Shown here: piece by piece, positions 8,040 to 16,876 of the stretch | How positions within the stretch are numbered: the stretch's first letter is position 1 | How the letters are laid out: each line of letters begins with the position of its first letter | Assembly (NCBI GenBank): GCA_963798655.1 | Contig: CAWCUH010000010.1 | Location: 62,001-126,000 of the forward strand | DNA length: 64,000 bases | Direction of reading: 5' to 3' | Source: CAVSMC01 sp963798655 | Lineage (GTDB): Bacteria > Pseudomonadota > Gammaproteobacteria > Burkholderiales > Casimicrobiaceae | Notes under the pieces: model-generated | Told to the model about the DNA's origin: nothing | Databases searched by the model: none | The model's input: the letters and a program-made list of their open reading frames with translations, nothing else | Position numbers and translations under genes: made by a program

Positions 8040-8882
8040 ATGGTAGATCGCAATACGTTCGGCATCGCGGGCGTCCTCGGCTGGCCCGTCGCCCATTCGC
8101 GCTCGCCGGTCATTCACAACCACTGGCTTCAGCGTTACGGCATTGCAGGACGCTACGTGCTGTTCGCCGTGCCGCCGGAGAAGCTCGAGGCGGCGGTCAA
8201 AGGACTCGCCGCGCTGGGCTTGCGCGGTTGCAACGTGACGACCCCGCACAAGCAGGCGATCTTCCCCCTGCTCGATCGCGTCGACGATCTTGCGCGCAGG
8301 ATCGGCGCGGTCAACACCGTCGTCGTCGAACCCGACGGTACGCTCACCGGCTTCAACAACGACGGCAACGGCTTCATCCAGAGCTTGCGCGACGCCGATC
8401 GCAATTGGCGCCCGGACAGCGGACCGATCCTCGTGCTCGGTGCGGGCGGCGCGTCGCGCGCCGTCGTCGCGAGCCTTGCCGCGCAGGGCGTCACGGAGAT
8501 CCGCGTAGCCAATCGCACGAGCGAGAAGGCGCAGCAGATCGCCGAGGCTGTCGGCGCTGCGGTCACAGTGGTGCGCTGGGACGAGCGCGAGGAAGCGCTC
8601 GACGGCGTCTCGCTGCTCGCCAACGCGACGAGCCTCGGCATGACGGGCAAGCCGCCGTTGCCGATGGCGCTCGATCGGCTTCCGAAGAGCGCGCTGGTCG
8701 GCGACCTGATCTACATCCCGCCCGAGACACCGCTGCTCGCCGCGGCGCGCCTGCGCGGCAACGTCACAGTGAACGGGCTTGGGCTGTTGCTGAACCAGGC
8801 GAGGCCCGCGTTCCAGGCGTGGTTCGGCGTGATGCCCGAGATCACGCCGGAGCTGGTGCGCGCGATCGAAGCGACGTTCTAG
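8040..8882 (+). CDS. shikimate/quinate dehydrogenase family protein (AroE paralogue)
   Basis: A 280-residue AroE-family protein with GWPVAHSRSP (Ser20, Ser22), CNVTTPHK, FNNDGNGF, GAGGASRAV and the NADP-type ANRTSEKA loop, all intact. It resembles the preceding paralogue only in motifs, which suggests divergence rather than a fresh tandem copy. The most likely activity is shikimate dehydrogenase or a quinate/shikimate dehydrogenase with relaxed specificity. I chose ATG 8040, preceded by a GGAG site, over an upstream GTG at 7980. It lies 26 bp before the ABC permease genes. Confidence 0.86.
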   Translation: MVDRNTFGIAGVLGWPVAHSRSPVIHNHWLQRYGIAGRYVLFAVPPEKLEAAVKGLAALGLRGCNVTTPHKQAIFPLLDRVDDLARRIGAVNTVVVEPDGTLTGFNNDGNGFIQSLRDADRNWRPDSGPILVLGAGGASRAVVASLAAQGVTEIRVANRTSEKAQQIAEAVGAAVTVVRWDEREEALDGVSLLANATSLGMTGKPPLPMALDRLPKSALVGDLIYIPPETPLLAAARLRGNVTVNGLGLLLNQARPAFQAWFGVMPEITPELVRAIEATF

Positions 8883-8908
8883 AACGCGCTCAAGCATCGG
8901 AAAGCTCC

Positions 8909-9784
8909 ATGGCCGATCTGATCCAGCTGCTCGTATCAGGCGCCGCGATCGGCGCGATCTACGCGCTCGCCGCGCTCGGCTTCACACTGCTGTGGCAGGC
9001 GTCGGGGACGATCAACTTCGCGCAGGGCGAGTTCGTGATGCTGCCCGCGTTCGCGATGCTGTTCTTCATGTTCGCCGGTGCGCCGCTGTGGCTCGCGTTC
9101 CTGCTGACATGCATCGTCGCGATGCTCGTGCTCGGCTGGGGCTTCAAGGCGCTCGTCGTCGACCCGCTCCTGCGCCACGGCGTGATCCCGCTCGTTATCG
9201 CGACGCTCGGGCTCGCGATCGGCCTCAAGTCGGCCGTCAAGGCCGGCTACAGCGCCGAGGCGCAGCCGTTTCCGAGCCCGTTCCCCGACGGCCTGCTCGC
9301 CATCGGCACGCTGCGCGTAACGTACGCCGACATCGGCACGCTGCTGATTGCCGGAGTGATCGTGTTCGGGCTGCAGATGTTCCTCAACCGCACGCTCGTC
9401 GGCCGCGCGATGCAGGCAGTTGCGCAGAACACCGACGCCGCGCGCGTGCTCGGCATCGACGTGAAGCGCATGGTGCTCTACACGTTCCTGATCAACGCCG
9501 TGCTCGCGAGCGTCGCGGCGCTGCTGGTGACGCCGACATATCTCGCCAAGTTCGACATGGGCGAGTCGATCGGGCTCAAGGCGTTCTATGCGGCGATCAT
9601 CGGCGGCTTCAACCAGACGCGCGGCGCGCTGCTCGGCGGCGTGCTCGTCGGCGTGCTGGAGAACGTCGTCGGCGCCTACATCTCGCCGGCGTACAAGGAA
9701 GGCGTCGCGCTGATGCTGTTCCTCGTCGTCATCGTCTTTCGGCCGGAAGGCCTGCTCGGCAAGGCCGAGGAGCGCAAGGTATGA
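8909..9784 (+). CDS. branched-chain amino acid-type ABC transporter permease, LivH family
   Basis: A 291-residue inner-membrane permease with about eight hydrophobic segments. It has the LivH N-terminal GAIYALAALGFTLLWQASGTINFAQGEF region and the C-terminal GGFNQTRGALLGG loop that contacts the ATPases. The HAAT/Liv family often carries aromatic and hydroaromatic acids as well as amino acids. Its stop overlaps the next start (ATGA at 9781-9784), showing translational coupling to LivM. No binding-protein gene lies upstream in this operon; candidates lie at 14638 and 20703. Confidence 0.92.
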   Translation: MADLIQLLVSGAAIGAIYALAALGFTLLWQASGTINFAQGEFVMLPAFAMLFFMFAGAPLWLAFLLTCIVAMLVLGWGFKALVVDPLLRHGVIPLVIATLGLAIGLKSAVKAGYSAEAQPFPSPFPDGLLAIGTLRVTYADIGTLLIAGVIVFGLQMFLNRTLVGRAMQAVAQNTDAARVLGIDVKRMVLYTFLINAVLASVAALLVTPTYLAKFDMGESIGLKAFYAAIIGGFNQTRGALLGGVLVGVLENVVGAYISPAYKEGVALMLFLVVIVFRPEGLLGKAEERKV

Positions 9785-10728
9785 GCGTGCCAACGAGTGT
9801 CGCACGCCGTCAAGCCGTTGCGATCGTCATCGGCATCGCGCTGTACGCGGCGCTCGCGCCGTTTCTCAAGTCGTACGGCGTCTACCTGATGACGCTGCTG
9901 TGCGTTTATCTCATGGCGGCGATGGGTCTCAACCTGATCGTCGGTTACGCGGGACAAATGTCGATCGGGCAGGCGGCGTTCTTCGGCATCGGCGCGTACC
10001 ACGTTGCGATCCTGATGAAGCTCGGCCTTCCGTTCTGGGCGGTGCTGCCGCTCGCGGCCGTGTCGTGCTTCCTGGTCGGGGTCGCGCTCGGCTTCCCGGC
10101 GCTGCGCGTGCAGCACCACTACCTCGCGTTCGCGACGCTCGGCTTCAACATGCTCGTGTTCCTCGTCATGCGAAACGAGCAGAGCTGGACCGGCGGCACG
10201 TTCGGCATCTCGGGCATTCCGCGTCCGTCGCTGTTCGGCCACGAGCTGAACGGCAACCTCGAGTTCTTCTACTTCGTCCTGATCTCGACGATCGTGCTCG
10301 CGCTGCTGCTTGCATGGCTGCTGCGCTCGCCGTGGGGACGCGCGTTCGCCGCGCTGCGCGACAATCCGATCCGCGCCGAGAGCCTCGGCGTCAACATCAC
10401 CGCGTACACGCTGCTCGCGTTCGCGATCGGCGCCGCGTGCGCGGGCATCGGCGGCGCGTATTTCGCGACGCTCGTGCAGTTCATCGAGCCCGGGCCGTTC
10501 AACCCGTCGGCGTCGCTGATGATGCTGCTCGCGGTGATCGTCGGCGGCTCCGGCCGCTTCTTCGGCCCGCTGGTGGGAAGCGTGATCGTGCTGCTGCTGC
10601 CCGAGTGGCTTCGCTTCGCGCAGAACTGGTACCTGATGGTGTTCGGCTTCGCGGTCGTCGCGCTGATGGTGTTCCTTCCCGGCGGCGTGCTGTCGCTATC
10701 CGACCGGCTGCGCAAGGCGTCGCAATGA
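9781..10728 (+). CDS. branched-chain amino acid-type ABC transporter permease, LivM family
   Basis: A 315-residue permease, second membrane subunit of the Liv-type importer. Family marks include MGLNLIVGYAGQMSIGQAAF near residue 50, the FATLGFNML segment, the cytoplasmic AALRDNPIRAESLGVN coupling loop and GGSGRFFGPLVG. It has about ten hydrophobic helices. Both ends overlap their neighbours by ATGA (9781 and 10725), so LivH, LivM and LivG are translated as a coupled unit. Confidence 0.92.
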   Translation: MSVPTSVARRQAVAIVIGIALYAALAPFLKSYGVYLMTLLCVYLMAAMGLNLIVGYAGQMSIGQAAFFGIGAYHVAILMKLGLPFWAVLPLAAVSCFLVGVALGFPALRVQHHYLAFATLGFNMLVFLVMRNEQSWTGGTFGISGIPRPSLFGHELNGNLEFFYFVLISTIVLALLLAWLLRSPWGRAFAALRDNPIRAESLGVNITAYTLLAFAIGAACAGIGGAYFATLVQFIEPGPFNPSASLMMLLAVIVGGSGRFFGPLVGSVIVLLLPEWLRFAQNWYLMVFGFAVVALMVFLPGGVLSLSDRLRKASQ

Positions 10729-11486
10729 GCGCCGCGGGCACCATGAGCCCCTTCCTCGAAGTGAAGGACGTGCGCAAGCACTACGGCGCGATCAAGGCCG
10801 TCGACGGCGTGTCGTTCAGCGTCGGCCCGGGCGAGATCGTCGGGGTCATCGGACCGAACGGCAGCGGCAAGACGACGCTGTTCAACAGCATCCTCGGACA
10901 GATCCGTCCGACGTCGGGCGGCGTCGAGTTCGCCGGCGAGGACATCACCGGCATGTCGCCGCTCGAGCTTTCGCGCCGCGGCGTCGGCCGCACGTTCCAG
11001 ACGCTGCAGGTGTTCGGCAAGCTGTCGGTGCGCGACAACCTGATCGTCGCCGCGCAGGAGTTCAAGGGGTCGATGCCCGCGCGGCTGCTCGCGCGGCCCG
11101 ATGCGGGGCTCGGCGAGCACGCCGACCAGATGATCGAGTTGTTCCGTCTGAAGCACGTCGCCGATCTTCCCGCGGGCACATTGTCGTATGGCCAGCAGAA
11201 GCTGATCGACATCGCGATGGCGTTCATGCCGGGCCCGCGGCTCGTGCTGCTCGACGAGCCGTGCGCCGGCGTGAATCCGAGCCTCGTCGACCAGCTGCGC
11301 GAGCTGCTGGTCGAGCTCAACAAGTCGCAGGGCGGCAGCTTCGTCGTGATCGAGCACAACATGGACTTCGTCATGCGGCTGTGTCGGCACGTGATCTGCA
11401 TGGTCGAGGGCAAGGTGCTCGCCGAAGGCCCTCCGGCGGCGGTGCAGACCAATCGCGCGGTCCTCGAAGCGTATCTGGGCAATTAG
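10725..11486 (+). CDS. ABC transporter ATP-binding protein, LivG family
   Basis: A 253-residue ATPase of the Liv importer. Walker A is GPNGSGKT (residues 43-50), the signature is LSYGQQKL, Walker B runs into LLDEPCAGVNP, and the switch His is in VIEHNM. A start at 10725 overlaps the LivM stop; an alternative ATG at 10743 would remove six residues. The gene ends with TAG at 11484-11486. The next ATPase gene is displaced by an 84-bp repeat that carries its own short frame. Confidence 0.92.
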   Translation: MSAAGTMSPFLEVKDVRKHYGAIKAVDGVSFSVGPGEIVGVIGPNGSGKTTLFNSILGQIRPTSGGVEFAGEDITGMSPLELSRRGVGRTFQTLQVFGKLSVRDNLIVAAQEFKGSMPARLLARPDAGLGEHADQMIELFRLKHVADLPAGTLSYGQQKLIDIAMAFMPGPRLVLLDEPCAGVNPSLVDQLRELLVELNKSQGGSFVVIEHNMDFVMRLCRHVICMVEGKVLAEGPPAAVQTNRAVLEAYLGN

Positions 11487-11487
11487 G

Positions 11488-11574
11488 ATGAAACTACCCC
11501 CCGAACTCGCTTCGCTCGTTCCCCCCGCTGGAGGGCTGTCAGGGGCTTGGGGCGGCCCGGCGCCACTGACATGA
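11488..11574 (+). repeat. interspersed repeat between livG and livF carrying a 28-codon coupling ORF
   Basis: This segment is C-, G- and T-rich and unlike coding DNA. It contains CTTGGGGCGGCCCGGCGC (11546-11563), the exact reverse complement of the core in the 63-bp repeat at 2902-2919. A frame runs from ATG 11488, one base after the livG stop, through MKLPPELASLVPPAGG to a TGA at 11572-11574 that overlaps the livF ATG. As at dctQ/dctM, the element sits between two ATGA sites and keeps a translatable path into the next gene. The peptide is unlikely to have a function of its own. Confidence 0.7.
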
Positions 11575-12320
11575 GCGCCGAGCGGATCATCGAATTCGAT
11601 CGCGTCGTCGCCGGCTATTCGCCGAGCCTCACGATCCTGAACGAGCTGTCGCTCGACGCGCGTCGAAACGAGATCACGCTGCTGATCGGGCCGAACGGCG
11701 CGGGCAAGTCGACGGTGCTGAAGGCGCTGTTCGGAATGCTCGTCCCGCGCTCGGGCGAGATTCGCTTCGAGGGCAAGTCGATCGGCGGCCGCTCACCGCG
11801 CTCGCTGCTCGCCGAGGGCATCGCGTTCGTGCCGCAGGGCCGCAATCTGTTCGGCTCGTTGTCGGTCCTCCACAACCTGGAGCTTGGCGGCATCACGCTG
11901 CCGCGCGCCGATCTCGCGCCGCGCATCGACGAGGTGCTGCAGCGGTTTCCGCGCATTGGCGAGCGCATCGACAACCAGGCGTCGACGCTCTCCGGCGGCG
12001 AGCAGAAGCAGCTCGAGATCGGCCGCGCACTGCTGCTGCGGCCGCGCGTGCTGCTGATCGACGAGCCTTCGATCGGCCTGTCGCCGAAGCTCGTGCAGGA
12101 CGTGATGACGCTGCTGCGCCAGCTTGCCGAGGCCGGCACGACGGTGCTGATGGTCGAGCAGAACGTGCGCACCGCGCTGAAGTATGCCAACCGCGCGCTG
12201 GTGCTCGAGATGGGCCGCCTCGCACTCGATAGGCCCGCGAGCGAGCTGCTCGACGATCCGAATCTCAATCGGCTGTTCCTCGGCGGCCACGCCGCGCCTG
12301 CAGCGACGCCCTCCGCCTAA
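11571..12320 (+). CDS. ABC transporter ATP-binding protein, LivF family
   Basis: A 249-residue second ATPase of the first Liv importer. Walker A is GPNGAGKS (residues 40-47), the LivF-type VPQGRNLF stretch follows, the signature is LSGGEQKQ, and Walker B runs into LIDEPSIGLSP with the VMVEQNV-like switch (LMVEQNV). I chose ATG 11571, which overlaps the repeat ORF stop (ATGA), over an upstream in-frame ATG at 11547 that lies inside the repeat. The last residues (AAPAATPSA) are a low-complexity tail. The gene ends the first transporter operon. Confidence 0.9.
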   Translation: MSAERIIEFDRVVAGYSPSLTILNELSLDARRNEITLLIGPNGAGKSTVLKALFGMLVPRSGEIRFEGKSIGGRSPRSLLAEGIAFVPQGRNLFGSLSVLHNLELGGITLPRADLAPRIDEVLQRFPRIGERIDNQASTLSGGEQKQLEIGRALLLRPRVLLIDEPSIGLSPKLVQDVMTLLRQLAEAGTTVLMVEQNVRTALKYANRALVLEMGRLALDRPASELLDDPNLNRLFLGGHAAPAATPSA

Positions 12321-12350
12321 CCACGGTCAACCCACGGCGGTCTGCTCCGA

Positions 12351-12411
12351 GTGGCCGGGCGGAATTCCGGTCAATCGACGTCGCCGACGAACCATCGGTC
12401 GCGACGCTCAA
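12351..12411 (+). pseudogene. remnant of an SDR gene (about 60 bp)
   Basis: Bases 12351-12411 align without gaps to 13809-13869, inside the intact SDR gene downstream. The first half, ggccgggcggaattccggtc, is identical, followed by cgacgtcgc and further near matches; I count roughly 50 of 60 identical bases. The copy has no reading frame context of its own. It marks the left part of a duplicated SDR-operator-binding protein unit, most of whose SDR gene was deleted. Confidence 0.6.
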
Positions 12412-12422
12412 TATTGAAAATT

Positions 12423-12476
12423 TCAATGAAGGGCATTGCGCCCATTGCATGGACAGCATTCGTGGCGGGCTATGTT
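12423..12476 (+). promoter_or_regulatory. operator/promoter site A
   Basis: An imperfect palindrome TCAAT-N16-ATTGC (12423-12448) runs into TGGACA (12450-12455), a good -35 hexamer, with TATGTT at 12471-12476 as possible -10. The spacer is 15 bp, two shorter than at the three related sites, so this promoter may be weakened. From 12422 to 12466 it is nearly identical to site B. It precedes the decayed binding-protein gene. Confidence 0.65.
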
Positions 12477-12498
12477 GGTCAACCGGAAGGAGAACCAC

Positions 12499-13637
12499 GT
12501 GAATCGCATCACCGCTTTGTTCGCGGCGCTCGCGCTGCGGCGCTGCCGTCGTCGTTCGGCGCAGGAACCGATCGCATCGTCGATCTGCTGGAGCTGTCGG
12601 GCGCGTCGCGTCGGCCGGCATCAATATCGACGACGGCGTCGAGCTGGCCGTCAAGGAGATCAACGCAGCCGGCGGCGTGCTCGGACGCAAGTTCGAGGTG
12701 ACGACGCTCGACACGCAGAGCAATCCCGGCGTGTCGAAGGCGCTCGCGCAGAAGGCGGTCGACATGGGCGCGTTCGCCGTCATCGGTCCGACGTTCTCGG
12801 GCGCGATGGTCGTGAGCGCCGCGGAAACGCGCCGAGCCGAAATCCCGAACTTCACCGGCGCCGCCGCCGCGTCGATCACGCAGCAGGGCAATCCGTACGT
12901 GATCCGCACGAACACGACGCAGGCGGCGTCGATGCCGAAGCTCGCGCGCTACATCAAGGATGGCCTCAAGGCGAGCTCGGTCGATATCGTCTACATCAAC
13001 TCCGACTTCGGCAAAGGCGGCCGCGACGAATTCGTCAAGGCGTGCCGCGCAGCTCGGTCTCAAGGTCGGCGCCGACATCTCGACCGACCAGGGCCAGATC
13101 GATTTTTCCAGCGCCGTGCTGAAGGCGAAGCAGTCGAACGGCGACGTGCTGTTCGTGTACACCAACGAGGAGGAATGCGCACGGATCGCACGCGAGCTGC
13201 GCAAGCAGGGCTACGGCAAGCCGATCGTCGGCGAGGCGACGCTCATCAGCCAGAAGACGATCGAGCTTGCCGGAGATGCCGCGAACGGGATGCAGGGACA
13301 CGTCGCGCTGACGGTAGACGCGCCGACGCCGCAGATGAAGGCGTTCGACGAGAAGTTCCTGAAGGAGTACAAGCGCAAGTCGGACCACAACGGCATCCAG
13401 GGCTATGCGGTGCCGTACATCATCAAGGCGGTCAGCGAGAAGATCGGCAAGGTCGACGCCAAGGCATTCAACGCGGCGCTGCGCGATATGCCGCTGCACG
13501 TGAAGGACTACCCGGGCATTCTGATCGACACCCGGTTCGACAAGGCGGGCGATCCCGATCGCGTCAGCTACATCGTCGAGATCAAGGGGGGCAAGCAGGT
13601 CGTCACCGCAACGCTGCCGCCGCTGCATCCGTTCTGA
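12499..13637 (+). pseudogene. decayed ABC transporter periplasmic binding protein (LivK-like)
   Basis: This copy is clearly related to the intact binding protein at 14638-15783 but needs at least three frame changes. GTG 12499 reads MNRITALFAALAL; the frame then changes near 12540 (ALPSSFG), again near 12605 (ASAGINIDDGVELAVKEI), and again near 13043, after GGRDEFVKA, into AQLGLKVGADIS, which runs to the stop at 13637. The signal peptide region is most damaged. Matching landmarks with the intact copy include ASITQQGNPYV, FGKGGRD, ADISTDQGQ and IELAGDAANG. It is a pseudogene unless the frame changes are assembly errors. Confidence 0.8.
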
Positions 13638-13653
13638 ACGAAACGGGAACGAC

Positions 13654-14472
13654 ATGGCGGATGCGCGCATCGCGGTGGTAACCGGCGCGGCCAGCGGCAT
13701 CGGCCGCGCGACCGCTCAACGGCTCGCGGCCGGCGGCGATCATGTGGTCGTCGCAGACTGCGATGAAGCGCACGGCGCAGCGGTCGTGGCGGAGATCGTC
13801 GGCGCCAGCGGCCGGGCGGAATTCCGGTCGGTCGACGTCGCGGACGAGGCGTCGGTCGACGCGCTCGTGCGCGCGGTCGAACACGACGTCGGCCCGATCG
13901 CCGTTCTCGTGAACAGCGCCGGCGTACTGCAGAACGTCGCCGACATCGCGACGTTCGATCTCGCCGAGCACGACAAGGTGTGGGCGATCAACTACCGCGG
14001 CACCTATCTGTGCTGCCGCGCCGTCGCACCGCGGATGGCATGCCGGCGCGCCGGCAGCATCGTCAACATTTCCTCGACGTCGGCGCTCGGTGCGATGCCG
14101 CTGCTCGCGTACGGCCCGGGCAAGGCCGCGGTGCAGAACCTGACGGCGATCCTTGCCGTCGAGCTCGGGCCCGACAACGTGCGCGTCAACGCCGTCGTGC
14201 CGGGCTACGTGCTGACCGAGCAAATGCAGTCGCGCATCGACGCCGGAAAGCGAGACCCCCGCTCGATGCAGCTGCACAGCGCGCTCGGCAGGATGGTTGC
14301 ACCGGCCGACGTCGCCAACGGCATTCATTTCCTGTGCTCCGACGCCGCATCCTGCATCACGGGCGTCGCGCTGCCGATCGACGCGGGCTACCTCGCTGCC
14401 GTCACGTATCTGCATCATCCAGGCATCGGCGGCGTGCATCCGCGCCGCGACGACCGCGCGGCCGTCGCATGA
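13654..14472 (+). CDS. short-chain dehydrogenase/reductase (classical SDR)
   Basis: A 272-residue classical SDR. It has the TGAASGIG cofactor loop (residues 10-17), VVADCDE with Asp after strand 2 (NAD preference), LVNSAG, a catalytic Ser in NISSTSALG, and YGPGK as the YxxxK motif. A PGYVLTEQMQ stretch follows and the C-terminus is slightly extended. It oxidises or reduces a secondary alcohol; the substrate is unknown. It lies between the decayed and intact binding-protein genes, and a 60-bp piece of it is duplicated at 12351. Confidence 0.88.
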   Translation: MADARIAVVTGAASGIGRATAQRLAAGGDHVVVADCDEAHGAAVVAEIVGASGRAEFRSVDVADEASVDALVRAVEHDVGPIAVLVNSAGVLQNVADIATFDLAEHDKVWAINYRGTYLCCRAVAPRMACRRAGSIVNISSTSALGAMPLLAYGPGKAAVQNLTAILAVELGPDNVRVNAVVPGYVLTEQMQSRIDAGKRDPRSMQLHSALGRMVAPADVANGIHFLCSDAASCITGVALPIDAGYLAAVTYLHHPGIGGVHPRRDDRAAVA

Positions 14473-14556
14473 GGCGGCCGCGCTCGACGACGATGCGCTG
14501 ATCGAGGCCACGGCCCGCCGGCGGCGACTTCCGGCGCTCGAAGCATTATTGCATTG

Positions 14557-14612
14557 GCAATGAAGGGCATTGCGCCCATTGCATGGACAGCATTCGTGGC
14601 TGGGCCTATCGT
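14557..14612 (+). promoter_or_regulatory. operator/promoter site B
   Basis: A palindrome GCAAT-N16-ATTGC at 14557-14582 is directly followed by a -35 TGGACA (14584-14589), a 17-bp spacer and a -10 TATCGT (14607-14612). A further ATTGC lies 10 bp before the right arm, one helical turn away. It drives the intact binding-protein gene, which has an AAGGAG ribosome site at 14627-14632. The right arm touches the -35, so the bound factor must be close to polymerase. Confidence 0.75.
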
Positions 14613-14637
14613 TGGTTTTCAACCTGAAGGAGCAAGC

Positions 14638-15783
14638 ATGATGAATCGGCCGTTCCGCCGCTACGCAGCGGCCCTCGCGCTCGCGGCGCTGCCGTTCGCC
14701 GCATCCGCGCAAACTGTTCCCATCGTCGGCCTCGTCGAGCTGTCGGGCGGCGGCGCGACCGTCGGCACCAATTTCGACAACGCGGTGAAGCTCGCGGTGA
14801 AGGAGATCAACGCCGCCGGCGGCCTTGCCGGCAGGAAGATCGAATACACGTCGTACGACACGCAGACCAACGCGAGCGTCGCGAAGGCGCTGACGCAGAA
14901 GGCGATCGACCAGGGCGCGTATGTCGTCATGGGCCCGGTGTTCTCGGGCTCGATCGTCGTCAGCATGCAGGAGACACGCCGTGCCGAGGTCACGAACGTC
15001 GTCGGCGGCGAGGCGGCGTCGATCACGCAGCAGGGCAATCCGTACGTGTTCCGCACGTCGTTCACGCAGGCTGCGGCGATGCCGAAGGTCGCCAAGTACA
15101 TGAAGGACACGGTGAAGGCGAAGAAGGTCGCCGTGATCTATTCCAATACCGACTTCGGCAAAGGCGGCCGCGACGTGATCGTGCCGGAGTTCAAGGCCGA
15201 CGGCATCGACGTCGTCGCCGACATCTCGACCGACCAAGGCCAGCTCGACTTCTCCGGACCGGTGCTCAAGGCGAAGCAGTCGAACGCCGACGCGCTGTTC
15301 GTCTACTGCCACGAGGAGGAGTCCGCGCGCCTGTTGCGCGAGCTGCGCAAGCAGGGCTACGACAAGCCGGTCATCGGCGAGACGACCATAGCAAACGAGA
15401 AGGTGATCGAGCTTGCCGGCGACGCGGCGAACGGCGTCGTCGCGCACGTCGGGCTGACCGCCGACGCGCCGAACCCGAACGTGCAGGCGTTCACGCAGCG
15501 GTTCATGGCCGAGTACAAGTACAAGCCGGACCACAATGCGATGAAGGGTTACGTCGGCATGTGGATGGTGAAGGCGATGACCGACAAGATCGGCAAGATC
15601 GATACGAAGGCGCTCGCGAAGGCGTGGCATGGCGCGACGATTTCCGCCAAGCAGTATCCGGGCGTGCTGTTCGACACGAAGTACGACGACAAGGGCGACC
15701 TCGATCGCGAGAGCTTCTTCGTCAAGATCGAGAACGGCAAGGCGAACGTGATCTACACGTTCAAGCCCGCTTGGGCTGGCTGA
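14638..15783 (+). CDS. ABC transporter periplasmic binding protein, LivK/HAAT type
   Basis: A 381-residue type I periplasmic binding protein with a signal peptide (basic start, ALALAALPFAASAQ). The Leu-binding-protein fold is recognisable from IVGLVELSGGGATVG, VKEINAAGGLAGRKIEY, ASITQQGNPYVFRTSFTQ and FGKGGRD. It delivers a ligand to one of the two Liv permeases in the island. I chose ATG 14638 (or the adjacent 14641), preceded by AAGGAG, over an upstream frame start inside the operator. It is the intact partner of the pseudogene at 12499. Confidence 0.92.
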   Translation: MMNRPFRRYAAALALAALPFAASAQTVPIVGLVELSGGGATVGTNFDNAVKLAVKEINAAGGLAGRKIEYTSYDTQTNASVAKALTQKAIDQGAYVVMGPVFSGSIVVSMQETRRAEVTNVVGGEAASITQQGNPYVFRTSFTQAAAMPKVAKYMKDTVKAKKVAVIYSNTDFGKGGRDVIVPEFKADGIDVVADISTDQGQLDFSGPVLKAKQSNADALFVYCHEEESARLLRELRKQGYDKPVIGETTIANEKVIELAGDAANGVVAHVGLTADAPNPNVQAFTQRFMAEYKYKPDHNAMKGYVGMWMVKAMTDKIGKIDTKALAKAWHGATISAKQYPGVLFDTKYDDKGDLDRESFFVKIENGKANVIYTFKPAWAG

Positions 15784-15838
15784 TCGGCATTGCGAGCGGG
15801 GCGGTGGCCCGCGCTGCGGGTGCCGCGCCGCGGCGACG

Positions 15839-16876
15839 ATGAGGACGATCCGCTGGGGCATGATCGGCTGCGGCGAGGTCGCGCAGCAGAAGAGCGGCCC
15901 GGCGCTGTACAGGGCGGCGAATTCGCAGCTCGTCGCCGTCGCCGACCGAAACGGCGCGCGCGCGGAACGGTTTGCGCGCGAGCACGGCATCGCACGCTGG
16001 CACGACGACGGGCAGGCGATCATCGGCGCGCCGGACGTGGACGCGGTCTACGTCGCGACGATGACCGAGTCGCATCGCGATCTCGTGCTCGCGTGCGCCG
16101 CCGCCGGCAAGGCCGTGCTCACCGAAAAGCCGATGGCGATGAAATACGCCGATTGCGTCACGATGATCGACGCTTGCCGCGGCGCCGGCGTGCCGCTTTG
16201 GGTCGCCTACTACCGCCGTGCGTTGCCGCGCTTCGTCAAGGTGCGCGAGCTCGTGCGCGACGGCGCGATCGGCGACGTGCGCACGGTGATCATTCGTCAC
16301 CTGCAGCGAATCCCCGATGCGCAGGCGATGCGCGGGCCGTTCTGGGGCTGGCGTCTCGATCCCGCGCGCTCGGGAGGCGGCATCTTCTTCGAAGCCGTCG
16401 GCCACACGCTGGACATCCTCGACTACATCGTGGGCCCGATCGAATCGTCGCGTGCGTTCGCCGACAACCAGGCCGGCGCTTATCCGCCTGAGGACGTGGT
16501 GACAGCAGCGTTTCGCTTCGACGGCGGCGCGTACGGCAGCGGCGCATGGTGCTTCAGCGCCGATTGTGACGACGAGTCGAACGAGATCGTAGGAACGAAC
16601 GGCCGGATCACGTTCTCGACCTTTCCGCCGCTCGCGCCGCCGGCCGGACGCCCGCCGGCGCCGATTCGCCTGTTCCGCGGCGAAACCGTGGACGATTTCC
16701 CGATCGCCGATCCGCCGTTCGTGCATCAGCCGCTGATCCAGACGATCGTCGACGAGATCAACGGACAGGGCCGCTGTCCGAGCAACGGCGAAACGGCGGC
16801 CCGAACCGCGCGCGTCATCGACGACAGCCTTGCCGAGTTCGTGGCGCGGCGACGGCAGGCAGGGCGCGCTCGATGA
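15839..16876 (+). CDS. Gfo/Idh/MocA family oxidoreductase
   Basis: A 345-residue NAD(P)-dependent dehydrogenase. The N-terminal Rossmann domain begins RWGMIGCGEVAQQKSGPALY, and the conserved LTEKPMA motif (catalytic-type Lys) is near residue 97. The C-terminal domain has SGGGIFFEAVGHTLDIL with the His expected for the active site. Such enzymes oxidise ring hydroxyls of sugars and cyclitols. Its stop overlaps the following SDR start (ATGA, 16873-16876). The pair is closely paralleled by 31994-33735, which has the same order and overlap. Confidence 0.87.
   Translation: MRTIRWGMIGCGEVAQQKSGPALYRAANSQLVAVADRNGARAERFAREHGIARWHDDGQAIIGAPDVDAVYVATMTESHRDLVLACAAAGKAVLTEKPMAMKYADCVTMIDACRGAGVPLWVAYYRRALPRFVKVRELVRDGAIGDVRTVIIRHLQRIPDAQAMRGPFWGWRLDPARSGGGIFFEAVGHTLDILDYIVGPIESSRAFADNQAGAYPPEDVVTAAFRFDGGAYGSGAWCFSADCDDESNEIVGTNGRITFSTFPPLAPPAGRPPAPIRLFRGETVDDFPIADPPFVHQPLIQTIVDEINGQGRCPSNGETAARTARVIDDSLAEFVARRRQAGRAR

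Noticed and set aside
13603..16023. Open frame of about 800 codons on the minus strand opposite the SDR and binding-protein genes
   Set aside because: Antisense shadow; the plus-strand proteins have clear family motifs and signal peptides.
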